NCBI GenBank assembly: GCA_947424985.1
Contig: CANDYN010000015.1
Coordinates: 1-16,127 of the forward strand
Length of the DNA stretch: 16,127 nucleotides
From: Rickettsiales bacterium
GTDB lineage: Bacteria; Pseudomonadota; Alphaproteobacteria; Rickettsiales; Deianiraeaceae
Direction of reading: 5' to 3'
The position numbers and the translations under genes were made by a program. Shown here one piece after another: positions 7,760-15,497 of the stretch. A model generated the notes under the pieces. It was not told the origin of the DNA. It worked only from the letters and a program-made list of their open reading frames with translations, and did no database searches. How positions within the stretch are numbered: position 1 is the stretch's first letter; each line of letters begins with the position of its first letter.

Positions 7760-8479
7760 ATGGCTGGTCATTCGCATTTTTCGAATATAAAACATAAAAA
7801 AGCGGCGAAAGACGCGAAAAAAGCAAAACTTTTTACGAAAATCCAAAGAAAAGTCTCCGTCGCTATGAAATCTGGATCTCCCGACCCCGAGCATAATCCA
7901 AAGCTTTATAACGCAATTGCCGAAGCAAAATATTATAACCTCGCAAAAGATAAAATCGAATCGATCCTTAAAAAATATCAAAACGGACAAGATGAAAATT
8001 ATGAAGAAATAAGGTATAACGGACACGCAAACGGCGGAGTTTATATAATTGTTGAATGTCTAACTGATAACAAAAACCGAAGTGCGGCTGAGGTTCGTGC
8101 GGTATTTACAAAAAACGGCGGAAATCTAGGTGAAACAGGCTCAGCTGAGTTTAACTTCGAAAGAGTCGGAGTTATAACCTATTCAAAGGAAGGAAAAGAT
8201 TTTGAAAGACTTTTGGAGCTTGCAATTAACGCAGACGCAAAAGACCTGGAAGAAGACGAAGATGGATTTTACGTAATAACCGACTTTACGAATTTACATA
8301 AAATCGAAGAAAATCTCTCAAAAAACTTAGGTCAGTACCAAAATATGGAAATAATCTGGCGCCCCCTGAGTTATGTCGAACTAGATGATGAAAAAAAAGA
8401 AAAATTTAATAAACTGATTGATTCACTTGAAGACTTGGACGATGTTCAAAATGTATATCACAACGCTAATATCGAATAA
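7760..8479 (+). CDS. yebC: YebC/TACO1-family protein
   Basis: YebC-family proteins are described both as transcriptional regulators and, more recently, as ribosome-associated factors that ease translation of difficult sequences such as proline runs. Here 239 residues match the usual 240-250. The N-terminus MAGHSHFSNIKHKKAAKDAKK is the family signature (usually MAGHSKWANIKHRK). GGVYIIVECLTDNKNRSAAEVR and the segment from FTKNGGNLGETGS follow, with an acidic third domain towards the end. The ATG at 7760 is fixed by the signature. Its stop codon shares a base with the ATG of the SbmA/BacA-like gene (TAATGATG), so the two should be translationally coupled. ruvC, a common neighbour in other bacteria, is not adjacent. 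Confidence 0.96.
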   Translation: MAGHSHFSNIKHKKAAKDAKKAKLFTKIQRKVSVAMKSGSPDPEHNPKLYNAIAEAKYYNLAKDKIESILKKYQNGQDENYEEIRYNGHANGGVYIIVECLTDNKNRSAAEVRAVFTKNGGNLGETGSAEFNFERVGVITYSKEGKDFERLLELAINADAKDLEEDEDGFYVITDFTNLHKIEENLSKNLGQYQNMEIIWRPLSYVELDDEKKEKFNKLIDSLEDLDDVQNVYHNANIE

Positions 8480-9396
8480 TGATGCAGTTTGCTAAAATAT
8501 TAAGACATGGGTTTTGTAAAAAATCTATAAAACATGTGGTGATAATCTCAATTTTATCGATCCTCTCCGTTACCTGCCTTGTTTTTATTAATAAATGCTA
8601 TGGTCTTTTTTACGACTCCCTTGTCGATAAAGATCCAGTTTTAACAGTTAAATATCTGATATACTATAGCATTTTATTGCTAATAACAGCCCTTTGTGAT
8701 GCAGAAATAAGATGCAATAAACGCTTTTTTACAATACATTTTCGGGATAAAATTTATAACTTTTATAATACAGATGTTTTAGATGATACAAAGTCCCAAT
8801 ACTCGTGCCAAAGAATGAGCCAGGATTTGCTTCAATTTCCTTGGCAATTTATCGATCTCTTTGCAACTTTTTTTCACTCAATCCTATTAATTCCATCCTT
8901 TTTATACCTTATAATCATTGGCGGAGTTAGCTTTGGCGTTATATTTTTCTGTATACTAGTTGCAATACTCTGCTCTTTCTTGGGTCAAATAATCGGAAAA
9001 CCGGTTGTAAATTTACAATATAAACAAGAATCCCTTGAAGCAAAATTAAGACGTGAATTAATCGAAGAAATACCTCTGTTAAAAAAAAATAAATCTCTTC
9101 CAAACTTAGATCCAATAAGTCGAAACTATTACCTAATGTCCAGAAAAGAACGCTGGCTTATGTATTTTAAAAATACCTATGAAAGGCTTTCAAAATGTAT
9201 TCCATACGCAATTTTGATTCCAAAATACTTAACCTCGAAAATAACCCTTGGAACAATGGTTCAATCCGGAACCGCCCTCTCAAAACTCATAACAGAAATC
9301 AGCTTCTTCGTCTCAAATATCGATAAAATCGTAGAATTTAAAGCAACAATAAATCGAATCTATGAACTTGATAATATCAAAAAAGATTTGAAATAA
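8479..9396 (+). CDS. SbmA/BacA-like peptide transporter membrane protein
   Basis: This 305-residue membrane protein resembles the SbmA/BacA family, proton-driven peptide importers related to ABC transporter membrane domains and needed by several alphaproteobacteria for chronic host association. Hydrophobic helices lie at about 19-40, 57-73, 128-148 and 151-172. Family-like segments are CQRMSQD (110-116, for NPDQRIxED), IGKPVVNLQYKQESLEAKLR (172-191, the conserved GrxLxxLxxxxQxxEAxFR) and IPYAILIPKYLTSKITLG (241-258) followed by an MVQSGTAL stretch. There is no ATP-binding domain. It is about 100 residues shorter than SbmA (about 400) and has lost the NPD of the signature, so function may be altered. 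It overlaps the yebC stop by one base; either ATG of ATGATG could start. A stand-alone ABC_membrane_2 protein is the alternative. Confidence 0.7.
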   Translation: MMQFAKILRHGFCKKSIKHVVIISILSILSVTCLVFINKCYGLFYDSLVDKDPVLTVKYLIYYSILLLITALCDAEIRCNKRFFTIHFRDKIYNFYNTDVLDDTKSQYSCQRMSQDLLQFPWQFIDLFATFFHSILLIPSFLYLIIIGGVSFGVIFFCILVAILCSFLGQIIGKPVVNLQYKQESLEAKLRRELIEEIPLLKKNKSLPNLDPISRNYYLMSRKERWLMYFKNTYERLSKCIPYAILIPKYLTSKITLGTMVQSGTALSKLITEISFFVSNIDKIVEFKATINRIYELDNIKKDLK

Positions 9397-9400
9397 AAGA

Positions 9401-9450
9401 ATATCCATATTGCTTTAACATCCAACACACGGATATCCATCCCGCTTTAA
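9401..9450. repeat. Imperfect direct repeat at convergent gene ends
   Basis: The 18-base segments 9401-9418 and 9433-9450 match at 15 positions; they share ATATCCAT and GCTTTAA and differ in the three bases between. The period is 32 bases. The repeat spans the space between the SbmA-like gene and the lipoprotein gene and covers the last codons of the latter, so its C-terminus (DGYPCVGC) may have been reset by a small duplication. A GGATATCC palindrome sits at 9431-9438. No terminator hairpin is evident. Confidence 0.6.
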
Positions 9451-9768
9451 TACCTCATCCTTTATTTTATCCCAAACCTCCTTATTCTGACAATAATTTT
9501 TACACATTTCACCATAACATTCTTCTTCTTTTTTACATGTACAATACGTATCATAGCAATAAGTAACACAATACTCTTTATGAGTTTTGCGATATATTAA
9601 TCCTGTATAATACCACTCAACATAACCTGAGTGAAATTCATCCACTGCACACTTCTTGATGCATCGATTAAGCATAACCTTTGCATTAATTTTTTGTACA
9701 ACTACTGTAGTAATCGTGGTACAACCGGTAATCACTAAATACAACAGAATAAATAAATATTTTACCAC
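9415..9768 (-). CDS. Small cysteine-rich lipoprotein
   Basis: The 117-residue product is not recognised by family but has a clear lipoprotein signal: M-V-K, a hydrophobic run and the lipobox ITGC with C16 as the lipidated residue. The mature part holds eleven further cysteines: 36, 40, 67, 71, 76, 78, 84, 89, 93, 114 and 117. Three pairs have CX3C spacing (36-40, 67-71, 89-93), suggesting disulfide-linked helical hairpins in the periplasm or on the cell surface, or metal binding. An in-frame TAA lies directly before the GTG at 9766-9768, so that GTG is the earliest start, and it gives an ideal signal peptide. It is convergent with the SbmA-like gene, 18 bases away. A possible weak promoter is TTGACT (9840-9835, minus strand). 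Confidence 0.8.
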   Translation of the reverse strand: MVKYLFILLYLVITGCTTITTVVVQKINAKVMLNRCIKKCAVDEFHSGYVEWYYTGLIYRKTHKEYCVTYCYDTYCTCKKEEECYGEMCKNYCQNKEVWDKIKDEVLKRDGYPCVGC

Positions 9769-9891
9769 TTACTCAATCAACCAATACCTTATTAAACAAA
9801 GAATTAAGATCCTTTAAAGAAAGATATGGATAAAAGTCAAGAGGATTTGATTTATTTTTATGAAAAATTTATAGCCCAGATCGGTTGCCAA

Positions 9892-10782
9892 CTAACTATT
9901 CATTATTTTATCATAATCAAACATCATTTTCTGATTGCTAACATGTGTGTAATTCTGAGTCGTACGAAGACTTGAATGCCCAAGTAGTTCCTGTATTTTC
10001 CTAATCTGGGCATTGTTGTCAAGAAGTGAAGTCGCACAAGAGTGACGAAAGCAGTGCGGTGTTAAAAATTCGCCAATTCCAAGAGCACGCCTGATATACT
10101 CAAGATTTTTTTGAAAAATTCTTGCAGGAAAATCAAGCCCACTCGATGAAATAAATAAATAATCCCGTGAAAATTCACATAAGCTCAAATATTTCCCAAT
10201 ATATTCATCACAAATCGGTAAAATCGGAATAATCCTTTCCTTCCGTCCTTTTCCGATAATATTTACAAATCCTTGATGAGATAAAAATTGTTTCTTTGTA
10301 ATGCTTAAAGCCTCGAAAACCCTCATTCCGGATGTATATAGCATAACAATCAAGCTAATATCTCGCAATTTTTCCCAATCCTTCTTATAAAAACTTTCAT
10401 CGTTTTTTATAAATTCAATGACTTTTAAAATTACCTCAAAAGACGCAACTTTAGGTAAAAATTTTTCAAACCTCGGATGATGTAAATTTAAAATATAAAA
10501 TAGCTGCTTTTCAGTATAAATCCCACTCTCAATTAAAAAATTCGCAAATGATTTTAAACATGAAATCTTTCGAGCCAAGCTTCTCGGTCCAACCCCAGAG
10601 TCTTTCAGTTGCTCAAAAAAGCTCATTAAATCGTCCTTTGTAACTATATGAAAATCAATCTCAGACTCATTCAAATAAAGTAAAAATTGCGATATGTCGC
10701 TCTTATATGCCTTAATTGTTTTTTCGGATCTTTTTTCTAAAAATTGTAAATTATTTAAATAATCTTCACAATTTTTTTTCAT
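9892..10782 (-). CDS. Tyrosine recombinase XerC/XerD
   Basis: Xer recombinases resolve chromosome dimers at dif sites during division. The 296 residues match XerC/XerD length. An N-terminal SAM-like core-binding domain (about 1-95) is followed by the catalytic domain with all expected residues: R154 in SGMRVFEAL, K178 in IGKGRKERIIPI, H243 and R246 in HCFRHSCAT, H269 in LLGHSSLRTTQNYTH, and nucleophile Y278. The gene starts with ATG at 10782 and is divergent from the antiporter-like gene. Whether it is XerC or XerD cannot be settled from the motifs alone; the length is slightly closer to XerD. Nothing nearby (no integrase-type attachment site or cargo) suggests a phage or integron integrase. 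Confidence 0.9.
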   Translation of the reverse strand: MKKNCEDYLNNLQFLEKRSEKTIKAYKSDISQFLLYLNESEIDFHIVTKDDLMSFFEQLKDSGVGPRSLARKISCLKSFANFLIESGIYTEKQLFYILNLHHPRFEKFLPKVASFEVILKVIEFIKNDESFYKKDWEKLRDISLIVMLYTSGMRVFEALSITKKQFLSHQGFVNIIGKGRKERIIPILPICDEYIGKYLSLCEFSRDYLFISSSGLDFPARIFQKNLEYIRRALGIGEFLTPHCFRHSCATSLLDNNAQIRKIQELLGHSSLRTTQNYTHVSNQKMMFDYDKIMNS

Positions 10783-10889
10783 AAAATATATAATACAGAA
10801 AAAATCTATACAAAAAAAAGTTTATACTCAAGAAAAAACTTGTATTTAATTTTTTCTTTTTTAAATTATCCTGATAGAATTATTTTATT
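10783..10889. other. Divergent intergenic region
   Basis: This 107-base, very AT-rich gap separates the divergent xer gene and the antiporter-like gene. Towards the plus-strand gene it has an extended -10 element (described separately). Towards xer, TATTAT (10795-10790, minus strand) lies about 8 bases from the ATG, and TTGAGT (10831-10826) with TATAGA (10810-10805) form another weak pair at 15-base spacing. No operator-like palindrome is evident. Confidence 0.5.
10872..10880 (+). promoter_or_regulatory. Extended -10 element before the membrane operon
   Basis: The sequence TGATAGAAT is an extended -10 (TGn followed by TAGAAT, one mismatch to TATAAT). No good -35 box lies 16-18 bases upstream, which extended -10 promoters can tolerate. 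Transcription would begin near 10887, only about 3 bases before the TTG at 10890, predicting a nearly leaderless mRNA for the four-gene unit. Confidence 0.45.
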
Positions 10890-12509
10890 TTGCTGAGAAT
10901 ACCAATATTTACATATTTGATCTTGTTTTTGGCGTCAATTTCTGCCTCAAGAAATATCTCAAATAAAGGTATCAATAATACAGTTCAAATATCAATATCA
11001 ATAATAGCAATTTTATCAACGATAATACACTTATCAATTTTTGGAAGAGAAATCTACACTCTTGCTAATCCATATTTTGATTTTGGATTTATCCAAACGT
11101 CTGGTCATACGAAAATCGTAGGAATAATCTCAATTTTCCTCTATGTCGGAATGACTCTCGGACAAAAAATGTTTGATAAATTTAACCACTTTTTAATCCT
11201 AATTCTTGGTGCAATTTACTCAATAGGCTTTGCTTCCTCTCCTAATGGGATTGAAATTTGTGTATCAATATATTTTATTTCTCATACTGCCTGTGCATTG
11301 TTAATTGCGCATGATGTAAAATCCGGAGCAAAGGTTATTATAACGAATGCACTTGCCTACATCCTAATATCCTACGGAATGCACGATGCGCAGTTTATTG
11401 CAGTATTTTTATCGGGATTGCTCGTACATTTTTTTGCCTTACCAATTTTCTCAAATTCAAATAAAACACAAGGGCATAACCTCAGAACTCTTGCAATTAT
11501 GCAAACAATATCTTCTATTTTTACAATTTTTATCATCCAAACCTTGATAAATATCAACCCAAACCTAATATCCCAAGTGAACACCAAAATTTCCCTAGCT
11601 TTAATCGGAACTTTTTTATTTTTTTACGGTACATACTACGCTATCAAAAAATATTGCATAGTAAAATCAATTTTTCATGCGTCAATCTTTTTATTGTCTT
11701 CATTCTTTATTTTAAACTCTCTGTCCGAAAACAAAGAAATGTCTGATTTAATCTTCTCATCTTTTGTAATTTCAACCTTTTATCTATACATCATGGCAAT
11801 GATGATAAAAGCATTTTTTAGACATAAAGAGGGAAGACTGGTTGAAAATATTTATAAAATCTTGTTTATTATTTCCCTCCTTGGCTTCTCCGGATTTCCC
11901 TTTATTTCGCCGAATGAAACGCTTAATATACTCTCCGAAAAATCAATTTATGCAAATATATTTATCGCAATATATAAATCTATCGGTATAGTAATAGCCC
12001 TAAAATTCGCTCTAACGTTTGAACGACAAATACCAAATGGACATGTAAAATCAAAAATACATCTTGATTCTTTGCATAAATCAATTGCAATAATCGGAAC
12101 TCTTTACGCAACGTTTTACTCTATTGCAAATTTTAATCAAAGTTTTGCAAATAGCATAGCAAATCTATTTTCATACAGCCTTTCTTTACTTGCTATATAT
12201 ATCATCGCCTCACCGTTTTTGAAAACCCAAAAATCAAACAAAAATACCGCAAATGAATATATAATGAAAATATTCATAATACTAACTACGATCTATGAAT
12301 CAATAATAGCCTATATAGGCTATCTTTTTGATACCATGACAAGTTTATCAAAGTCGAACATAACAATCGCACAAAGAGCCCTACATGAAATCCAAAGAGA
12401 CTCAAATGATACACATCATGATAAATGGGATATCCAAAAAAGAAATGAAACAGTTGTATATATAATATCTGCAATCGGAATAGCAATAATGATTAAAATG
12501 TTTAGTTAA
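10890..12509 (+). CDS. NuoN/MrpD-like antiporter-type membrane subunit, divergent
   Basis: This 539-residue polytopic protein (about 12-14 hydrophobic helices) resembles the proton-translocating subunits shared by complex I (NuoL/M/N) and Mrp antiporters. The clearest matches are LLGFSGFPFISPNETLNIL (330-348; family SxxGxPxxxGFxxK) and IVKSIFHASIFLLSSFFI (257-274; family DxKrxxAySSIxxxGy). The charged residues used for proton transfer in the family are not visible: no TM5-type Glu in the 120-145 region and no Lys in the helix at 172-186, where the family has KxxxxPxHxWLPxA. The function is therefore uncertain; it could be a degenerate antiporter subunit or a membrane scaffold. An in-frame TAG (10875-10877) limits the start, and TTG at 10890 is the first reasonable codon. 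It heads a unit with plsY (gap 2 bases), hisS and a glycosyltransferase. Confidence 0.65.
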   Translation: MLRIPIFTYLILFLASISASRNISNKGINNTVQISISIIAILSTIIHLSIFGREIYTLANPYFDFGFIQTSGHTKIVGIISIFLYVGMTLGQKMFDKFNHFLILILGAIYSIGFASSPNGIEICVSIYFISHTACALLIAHDVKSGAKVIITNALAYILISYGMHDAQFIAVFLSGLLVHFFALPIFSNSNKTQGHNLRTLAIMQTISSIFTIFIIQTLININPNLISQVNTKISLALIGTFLFFYGTYYAIKKYCIVKSIFHASIFLLSSFFILNSLSENKEMSDLIFSSFVISTFYLYIMAMMIKAFFRHKEGRLVENIYKILFIISLLGFSGFPFISPNETLNILSEKSIYANIFIAIYKSIGIVIALKFALTFERQIPNGHVKSKIHLDSLHKSIAIIGTLYATFYSIANFNQSFANSIANLFSYSLSLLAIYIIASPFLKTQKSNKNTANEYIMKIFIILTTIYESIIAYIGYLFDTMTSLSKSNITIAQRALHEIQRDSNDTHHDKWDIQKRNETVVYIISAIGIAIMIKMFS

Positions 12510-12511
12510 AT

Positions 12512-13078
12512 ATGTTAATAGTGGTTTTCTCAGTTTTTGCATATCTTTTTGGATCAATTCCGTTCGGACTCCTTATCTCAAAAGCGAAAGGTGTTAATCT
12601 TAAAACAATTGGCTCCGGAAATATCGGCGCAACAAATGTTGCAAGAGCCTGCGGAAAACCCTTAGCCCTCCTAACCTTTGTTCTAGATGGACTGAAGGGT
12701 CTAATTCCAATGCTTATTGCAAAACATTTCATAAACGACTGGATCTGCATTGTCGGGCTTTTTGCAATCCTTGGACATATCTTCTCAATATTCTTAAAAT
12801 TTAAAGGCGGGAAAGGTGTCTCAACAACCTTTATATCGTTTTTCGCTATATCCCCCGCTATCGCAGTTGCAATATTACTTTCCTGGATCTCAACTTTTAT
12901 CCTAACGAAATACTCGTCCCTTTCGGCAATAGTCGCGATTACTATGGGACTTATTATCTCAATTTTATCACAAAATATCGAAATAATAACCTTTGCAAGT
13001 GGAGCTTTTATTTTGATAATTTATAAACACGTCCCAAATATAAAAAGACTAATGTTAAAAAAAGAAAGTAAATTTTAA
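12512..13078 (+). CDS. plsY: Acyl-phosphate glycerol-3-phosphate acyltransferase
   Basis: PlsY transfers the acyl group from acyl-phosphate to glycerol-3-phosphate, the first committed step of phospholipid synthesis, in the inner membrane. The 188 residues and about five hydrophobic helices fit the family. The three conserved cytoplasmic-loop motifs are present: GSIPFG (14-19) leading to GSGNIGATNVAR (34-45), then GHIFSIFLKFKGGKGVSTTF (88-107), and a final HVPNIKRL (173-180; family HxxNIxRLxxGxE, here with KKE for the G-x-E). It starts with ATG two bases after the stop of the antiporter-like gene and ends two bases before hisS, so it is expressed as part of that unit. The partner PlsX is not in the window. 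Confidence 0.96.
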   Translation: MLIVVFSVFAYLFGSIPFGLLISKAKGVNLKTIGSGNIGATNVARACGKPLALLTFVLDGLKGLIPMLIAKHFINDWICIVGLFAILGHIFSIFLKFKGGKGVSTTFISFFAISPAIAVAILLSWISTFILTKYSSLSAIVAITMGLIISILSQNIEIITFASGAFILIIYKHVPNIKRLMLKKESKF

Positions 13079-13080
13079 TT

Positions 13081-14319
13081 ATGCAATCAATTAGAGGTGT
13101 TCAAGATTTTTTTAAAAATGAAGCAGAGAAATTTGATAAAGTAATATCGGTCGCACAAAAAATTGCAAAAAAATATAACTTCTCAAAACTAATAACACCC
13201 ATTCTTGAAAAATCGTCCCTCTTTGAAAGAACTCTGGGGGAAGATACAGATGTTGTCTCAAAAGAAATCTATAAATTTGAAGATAAAGGCGGCGAAATGA
13301 TCGCACTAAGACCGGAATTTACCGCAGGTGTCGTAAGAGCTGTTTGTCAAAATCATGAACTTTATGGCGCTAAAATGCCCCTAAAACTCTTCTCAAATGG
13401 ACAACTTTTTAGATATGAACGCCCACAAAGCGGAAGATATCGTGAACATAATCAAATAAATTTTGAAATTTTTGGAAAAAATTCAAGCCATATAGATGCG
13501 GATTTGCTAATAATGGCAAGCGAAATCCTTGAAACTCTTGAAATTAAAAACATTAGTCTTGATATAAATTTTATAGGCGGAATTGAATGTAAAAATCAAT
13601 ATATATCATACTTAAATGAATATTTCGAAAAATATAAAAATGAATTATCGGAAGATAGCAAAAAACGCCTTGAAATAAAAAAAACCCTTAGAATTCTTGA
13701 CTCAAAAAATGAAAATGATAAAAAGATTTCAGAAAATGTGCTTCCAATTTCAAATTTTTATAGCGATGAAACCAAAAGAAATATTGATGAAATTTTATAC
13801 ATATTAAATGAAACAAAAATTGAATTCAAGTTAGAAAAAAACCTCGTACGCGGTCTTGATTATTATACCGATCTCGTATTCGAATTTACAGCCCACGATC
13901 TTGCCTCAAAATCCCAAAAAGCTATCATGGGCGGCGGAAGATATGATAAAATGGTCTCACAAATCTCACAAAATAAACTTGATCTCCCCGCAGTAGGCTT
14001 TGGCTCTGGAATTGAAAGGCTTATGTCTTTAATGAAAAATGACCAAGAAAAGCCCCTTAAAATCGCAATAATTCCTTATTCCCAGAGTCAAATTGTTACA
14101 AGTTTTAAAGTAAAAAAAATGCTTAATTCACATGAAATTTTCAAAGATTTTGCAAAAGACATAATCTTCGACGCAAATTCTATGTCAAAAAATATTAAAA
14201 AAGCCGATGAAATGGGCTTTTCACATATATGCGTAATAGGCGAAGATGAAGAAAAAATCGGTGAATTTGAAATACGAAGTTTATCCGATAAAAACGAAAA
14301 ATTTGTTATAAAAATATGA
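13081..14319 (+). CDS. hisS: Histidyl-tRNA synthetase
   Basis: HisS charges tRNA-His with histidine. The 412 residues are in the normal range (about 410-430). The class II catalytic core is complete: RGVQDF at the N-terminus, LRPEFTAGVVRA (77-88; the family more often has LRPEGT or LRPEMT), motif 2 FRYERPQSGRYREHNQ (110-125), the histidine-binding LVRGLDYYT (255-263), GGGRYDKM (284-291) and motif 3 PAVGFGSGIERL (303-314). A C-terminal anticodon-binding domain follows (about 325-412) and reads rather divergent and Lys-rich. The TGA stop overlaps the next ATG by four bases (ATGA), indicating translational coupling with the glycosyltransferase. Confidence 0.97.
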   Translation: MQSIRGVQDFFKNEAEKFDKVISVAQKIAKKYNFSKLITPILEKSSLFERTLGEDTDVVSKEIYKFEDKGGEMIALRPEFTAGVVRAVCQNHELYGAKMPLKLFSNGQLFRYERPQSGRYREHNQINFEIFGKNSSHIDADLLIMASEILETLEIKNISLDINFIGGIECKNQYISYLNEYFEKYKNELSEDSKKRLEIKKTLRILDSKNENDKKISENVLPISNFYSDETKRNIDEILYILNETKIEFKLEKNLVRGLDYYTDLVFEFTAHDLASKSQKAIMGGGRYDKMVSQISQNKLDLPAVGFGSGIERLMSLMKNDQEKPLKIAIIPYSQSQIVTSFKVKKMLNSHEIFKDFAKDIIFDANSMSKNIKKADEMGFSHICVIGEDEEKIGEFEIRSLSDKNEKFVIKI

Positions 14320-15443
14320 AAATCCTCCAAGTTCTACCATCTCTAAATTCTGGCGGCGTTGAAAGATGCGTCGTTGAAATTTGTGACTATATAGCGAAAA
14401 CTCATCAAGATGACGAGGTTTTTGTAATGTCTAAAGGTGGATGGATGGAAATGTTTTTAGATAAAAAATGCCAACACATCAAAGTTAATCTAACAACAAA
14501 AAACCCGTTTAAAATCATAAAAAATGCAAAAGTTATTGCAAATTTCTGTAATAAAAATCAAATTGATATAGTTCATGTTCACTCACGTGCCCCGGCTTGG
14601 AGTTGCTATTTAGCACGAAAATATTGTAAATTTAAACTAATTACTACGGTGCATGCAGCATACTCTGCTCAAAATTTCTTCAAAAAAATATATAATAAAA
14701 TCATGTTCAAAGGAGACTGTGTAATCGCAGTTTCCGATTTCCTTAAAAATCAAATCCTTCAAACATACAATGTAACAAACAAGTATATACATGTTATAAA
14801 AAGAGGCATTCAAATAGACACCTTCTCTCGCGAAAAAGTTACCTCCCAAAGACTGTTAATTTTGGCAAATGAACTGCGATTACCTGATGATAAATTTATA
14901 ATAACTGTTCCGGCAAGAATCTCACGTGGAAAGGGACATAAGGAACTGATAAAGGCTCTAAGTATGCTAAGAGGATTCAGCTTCCTCTGTTATTTTGTAG
15001 GAGATTTCGATAAGAAATTAAAATTTAAAAAAAATCTAGATAAAATGATCGAAAAACTGAAAATGGAAGATAAAATTCATTTCACAGGGCGCATGAAAGA
15101 TATGCCTGCAATGTATGCCGTAACAGATCTTGTTATTTTACCTTCCATTAAACCTGAATCTTTTGGAAAAGTGATAATAGAAGCAGGTGCAATGGGCTGT
15201 ATCGTACTTTCAACCAATATCGGAAATCCGGTTGATATCTTACAAAACGGCTCAAACGGATTTTTAGTAGCAGCAAAAAAACCGATTGATATGTCGAAAA
15301 AAATTGCGGAAATAATACACTCAAAAATACACCAAGATCCAATAAAAAAGGCAAATATCTCAAAATATTTTATTGAGAATTTTAATGCGCAAGATACTTG
15401 CCGTGCCGAATATGAACTGTATACCAAAGTTTTTAAATCGTAA
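14316..15443 (+). CDS. GT4-family glycosyltransferase
   Basis: This 375-residue protein is a GT-B-fold retaining glycosyltransferase of family GT4. The N-terminal acceptor domain opens with MKILQVLPSLNSGGVER (1-17) and contains DIVHVHSR (84-91) and TVHAAYS. The C-terminal nucleotide-sugar domain has ITVPARISRGKGHKELIKAL (196-215), with R204 and K206 for the donor phosphates, GDFDK, FTGRMKDMPAMY, and the EX7E motif E281 to E289 in KPESFGKVIIEAGAMG. There are no membrane helices, so it is a cytoplasmic or peripheral membrane enzyme, probably acting in LPS core or other envelope glycan assembly; the sugar and acceptor cannot be read from sequence. The ATG overlaps the hisS stop (ATGA). It ends the unit that begins at 10890. 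Confidence 0.92.
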   Translation: MKILQVLPSLNSGGVERCVVEICDYIAKTHQDDEVFVMSKGGWMEMFLDKKCQHIKVNLTTKNPFKIIKNAKVIANFCNKNQIDIVHVHSRAPAWSCYLARKYCKFKLITTVHAAYSAQNFFKKIYNKIMFKGDCVIAVSDFLKNQILQTYNVTNKYIHVIKRGIQIDTFSREKVTSQRLLILANELRLPDDKFIITVPARISRGKGHKELIKALSMLRGFSFLCYFVGDFDKKLKFKKNLDKMIEKLKMEDKIHFTGRMKDMPAMYAVTDLVILPSIKPESFGKVIIEAGAMGCIVLSTNIGNPVDILQNGSNGFLVAAKKPIDMSKKIAEIIHSKIHQDPIKKANISKYFIENFNAQDTCRAEYELYTKVFKS

Positions 15444-15450
15444 AATTATA

Positions 15451-15480
15451 TTGACAACTATTTAAAATATGGAATAATAA
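15451..15480 (+). promoter_or_regulatory. Promoter for the gene at the right edge
   Basis: A perfect -35 TTGACA (15451-15456) is followed after 18 bases by TAATAA (15475-15480); ATAATA at 15474 gives 17-base spacing. Transcription would begin near 15487-15490, about ten bases before the GTG at 15498. It starts 8 bases after the glycosyltransferase stop codon, which separates the downstream gene from the preceding unit. Confidence 0.65.
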
Positions 15481-15497
15481 TAAAACCTATTTTTACT

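Noticed and set aside
7748..8026. A 92-codon minus-strand frame over the start of yebC.
   Set aside because: It is antisense to the conserved YebC N-terminus and reads as a Phe/Ile-rich shadow of a Lys/Asn-rich gene.
9826..9975. A 49-codon ATG frame on the plus strand (MDKSQEDLIYFYEKF...) after a purine-rich AAAGAAAGAT.
   Set aside because: It runs antisense into the last 84 bases of the xer gene, and only the first half lies in free sequence. Its beginning looks slightly like the start of a small regulator, so it could be a remnant, but there is not enough to call it a gene.
9769..10889. Whether the Xer recombinase belongs to a mobile element with attachment sites.
   Set aside because: No flanking direct repeats, tRNA target, excisionase-like gene or foreign composition is seen; the protein has the size and motifs of housekeeping XerC/XerD.
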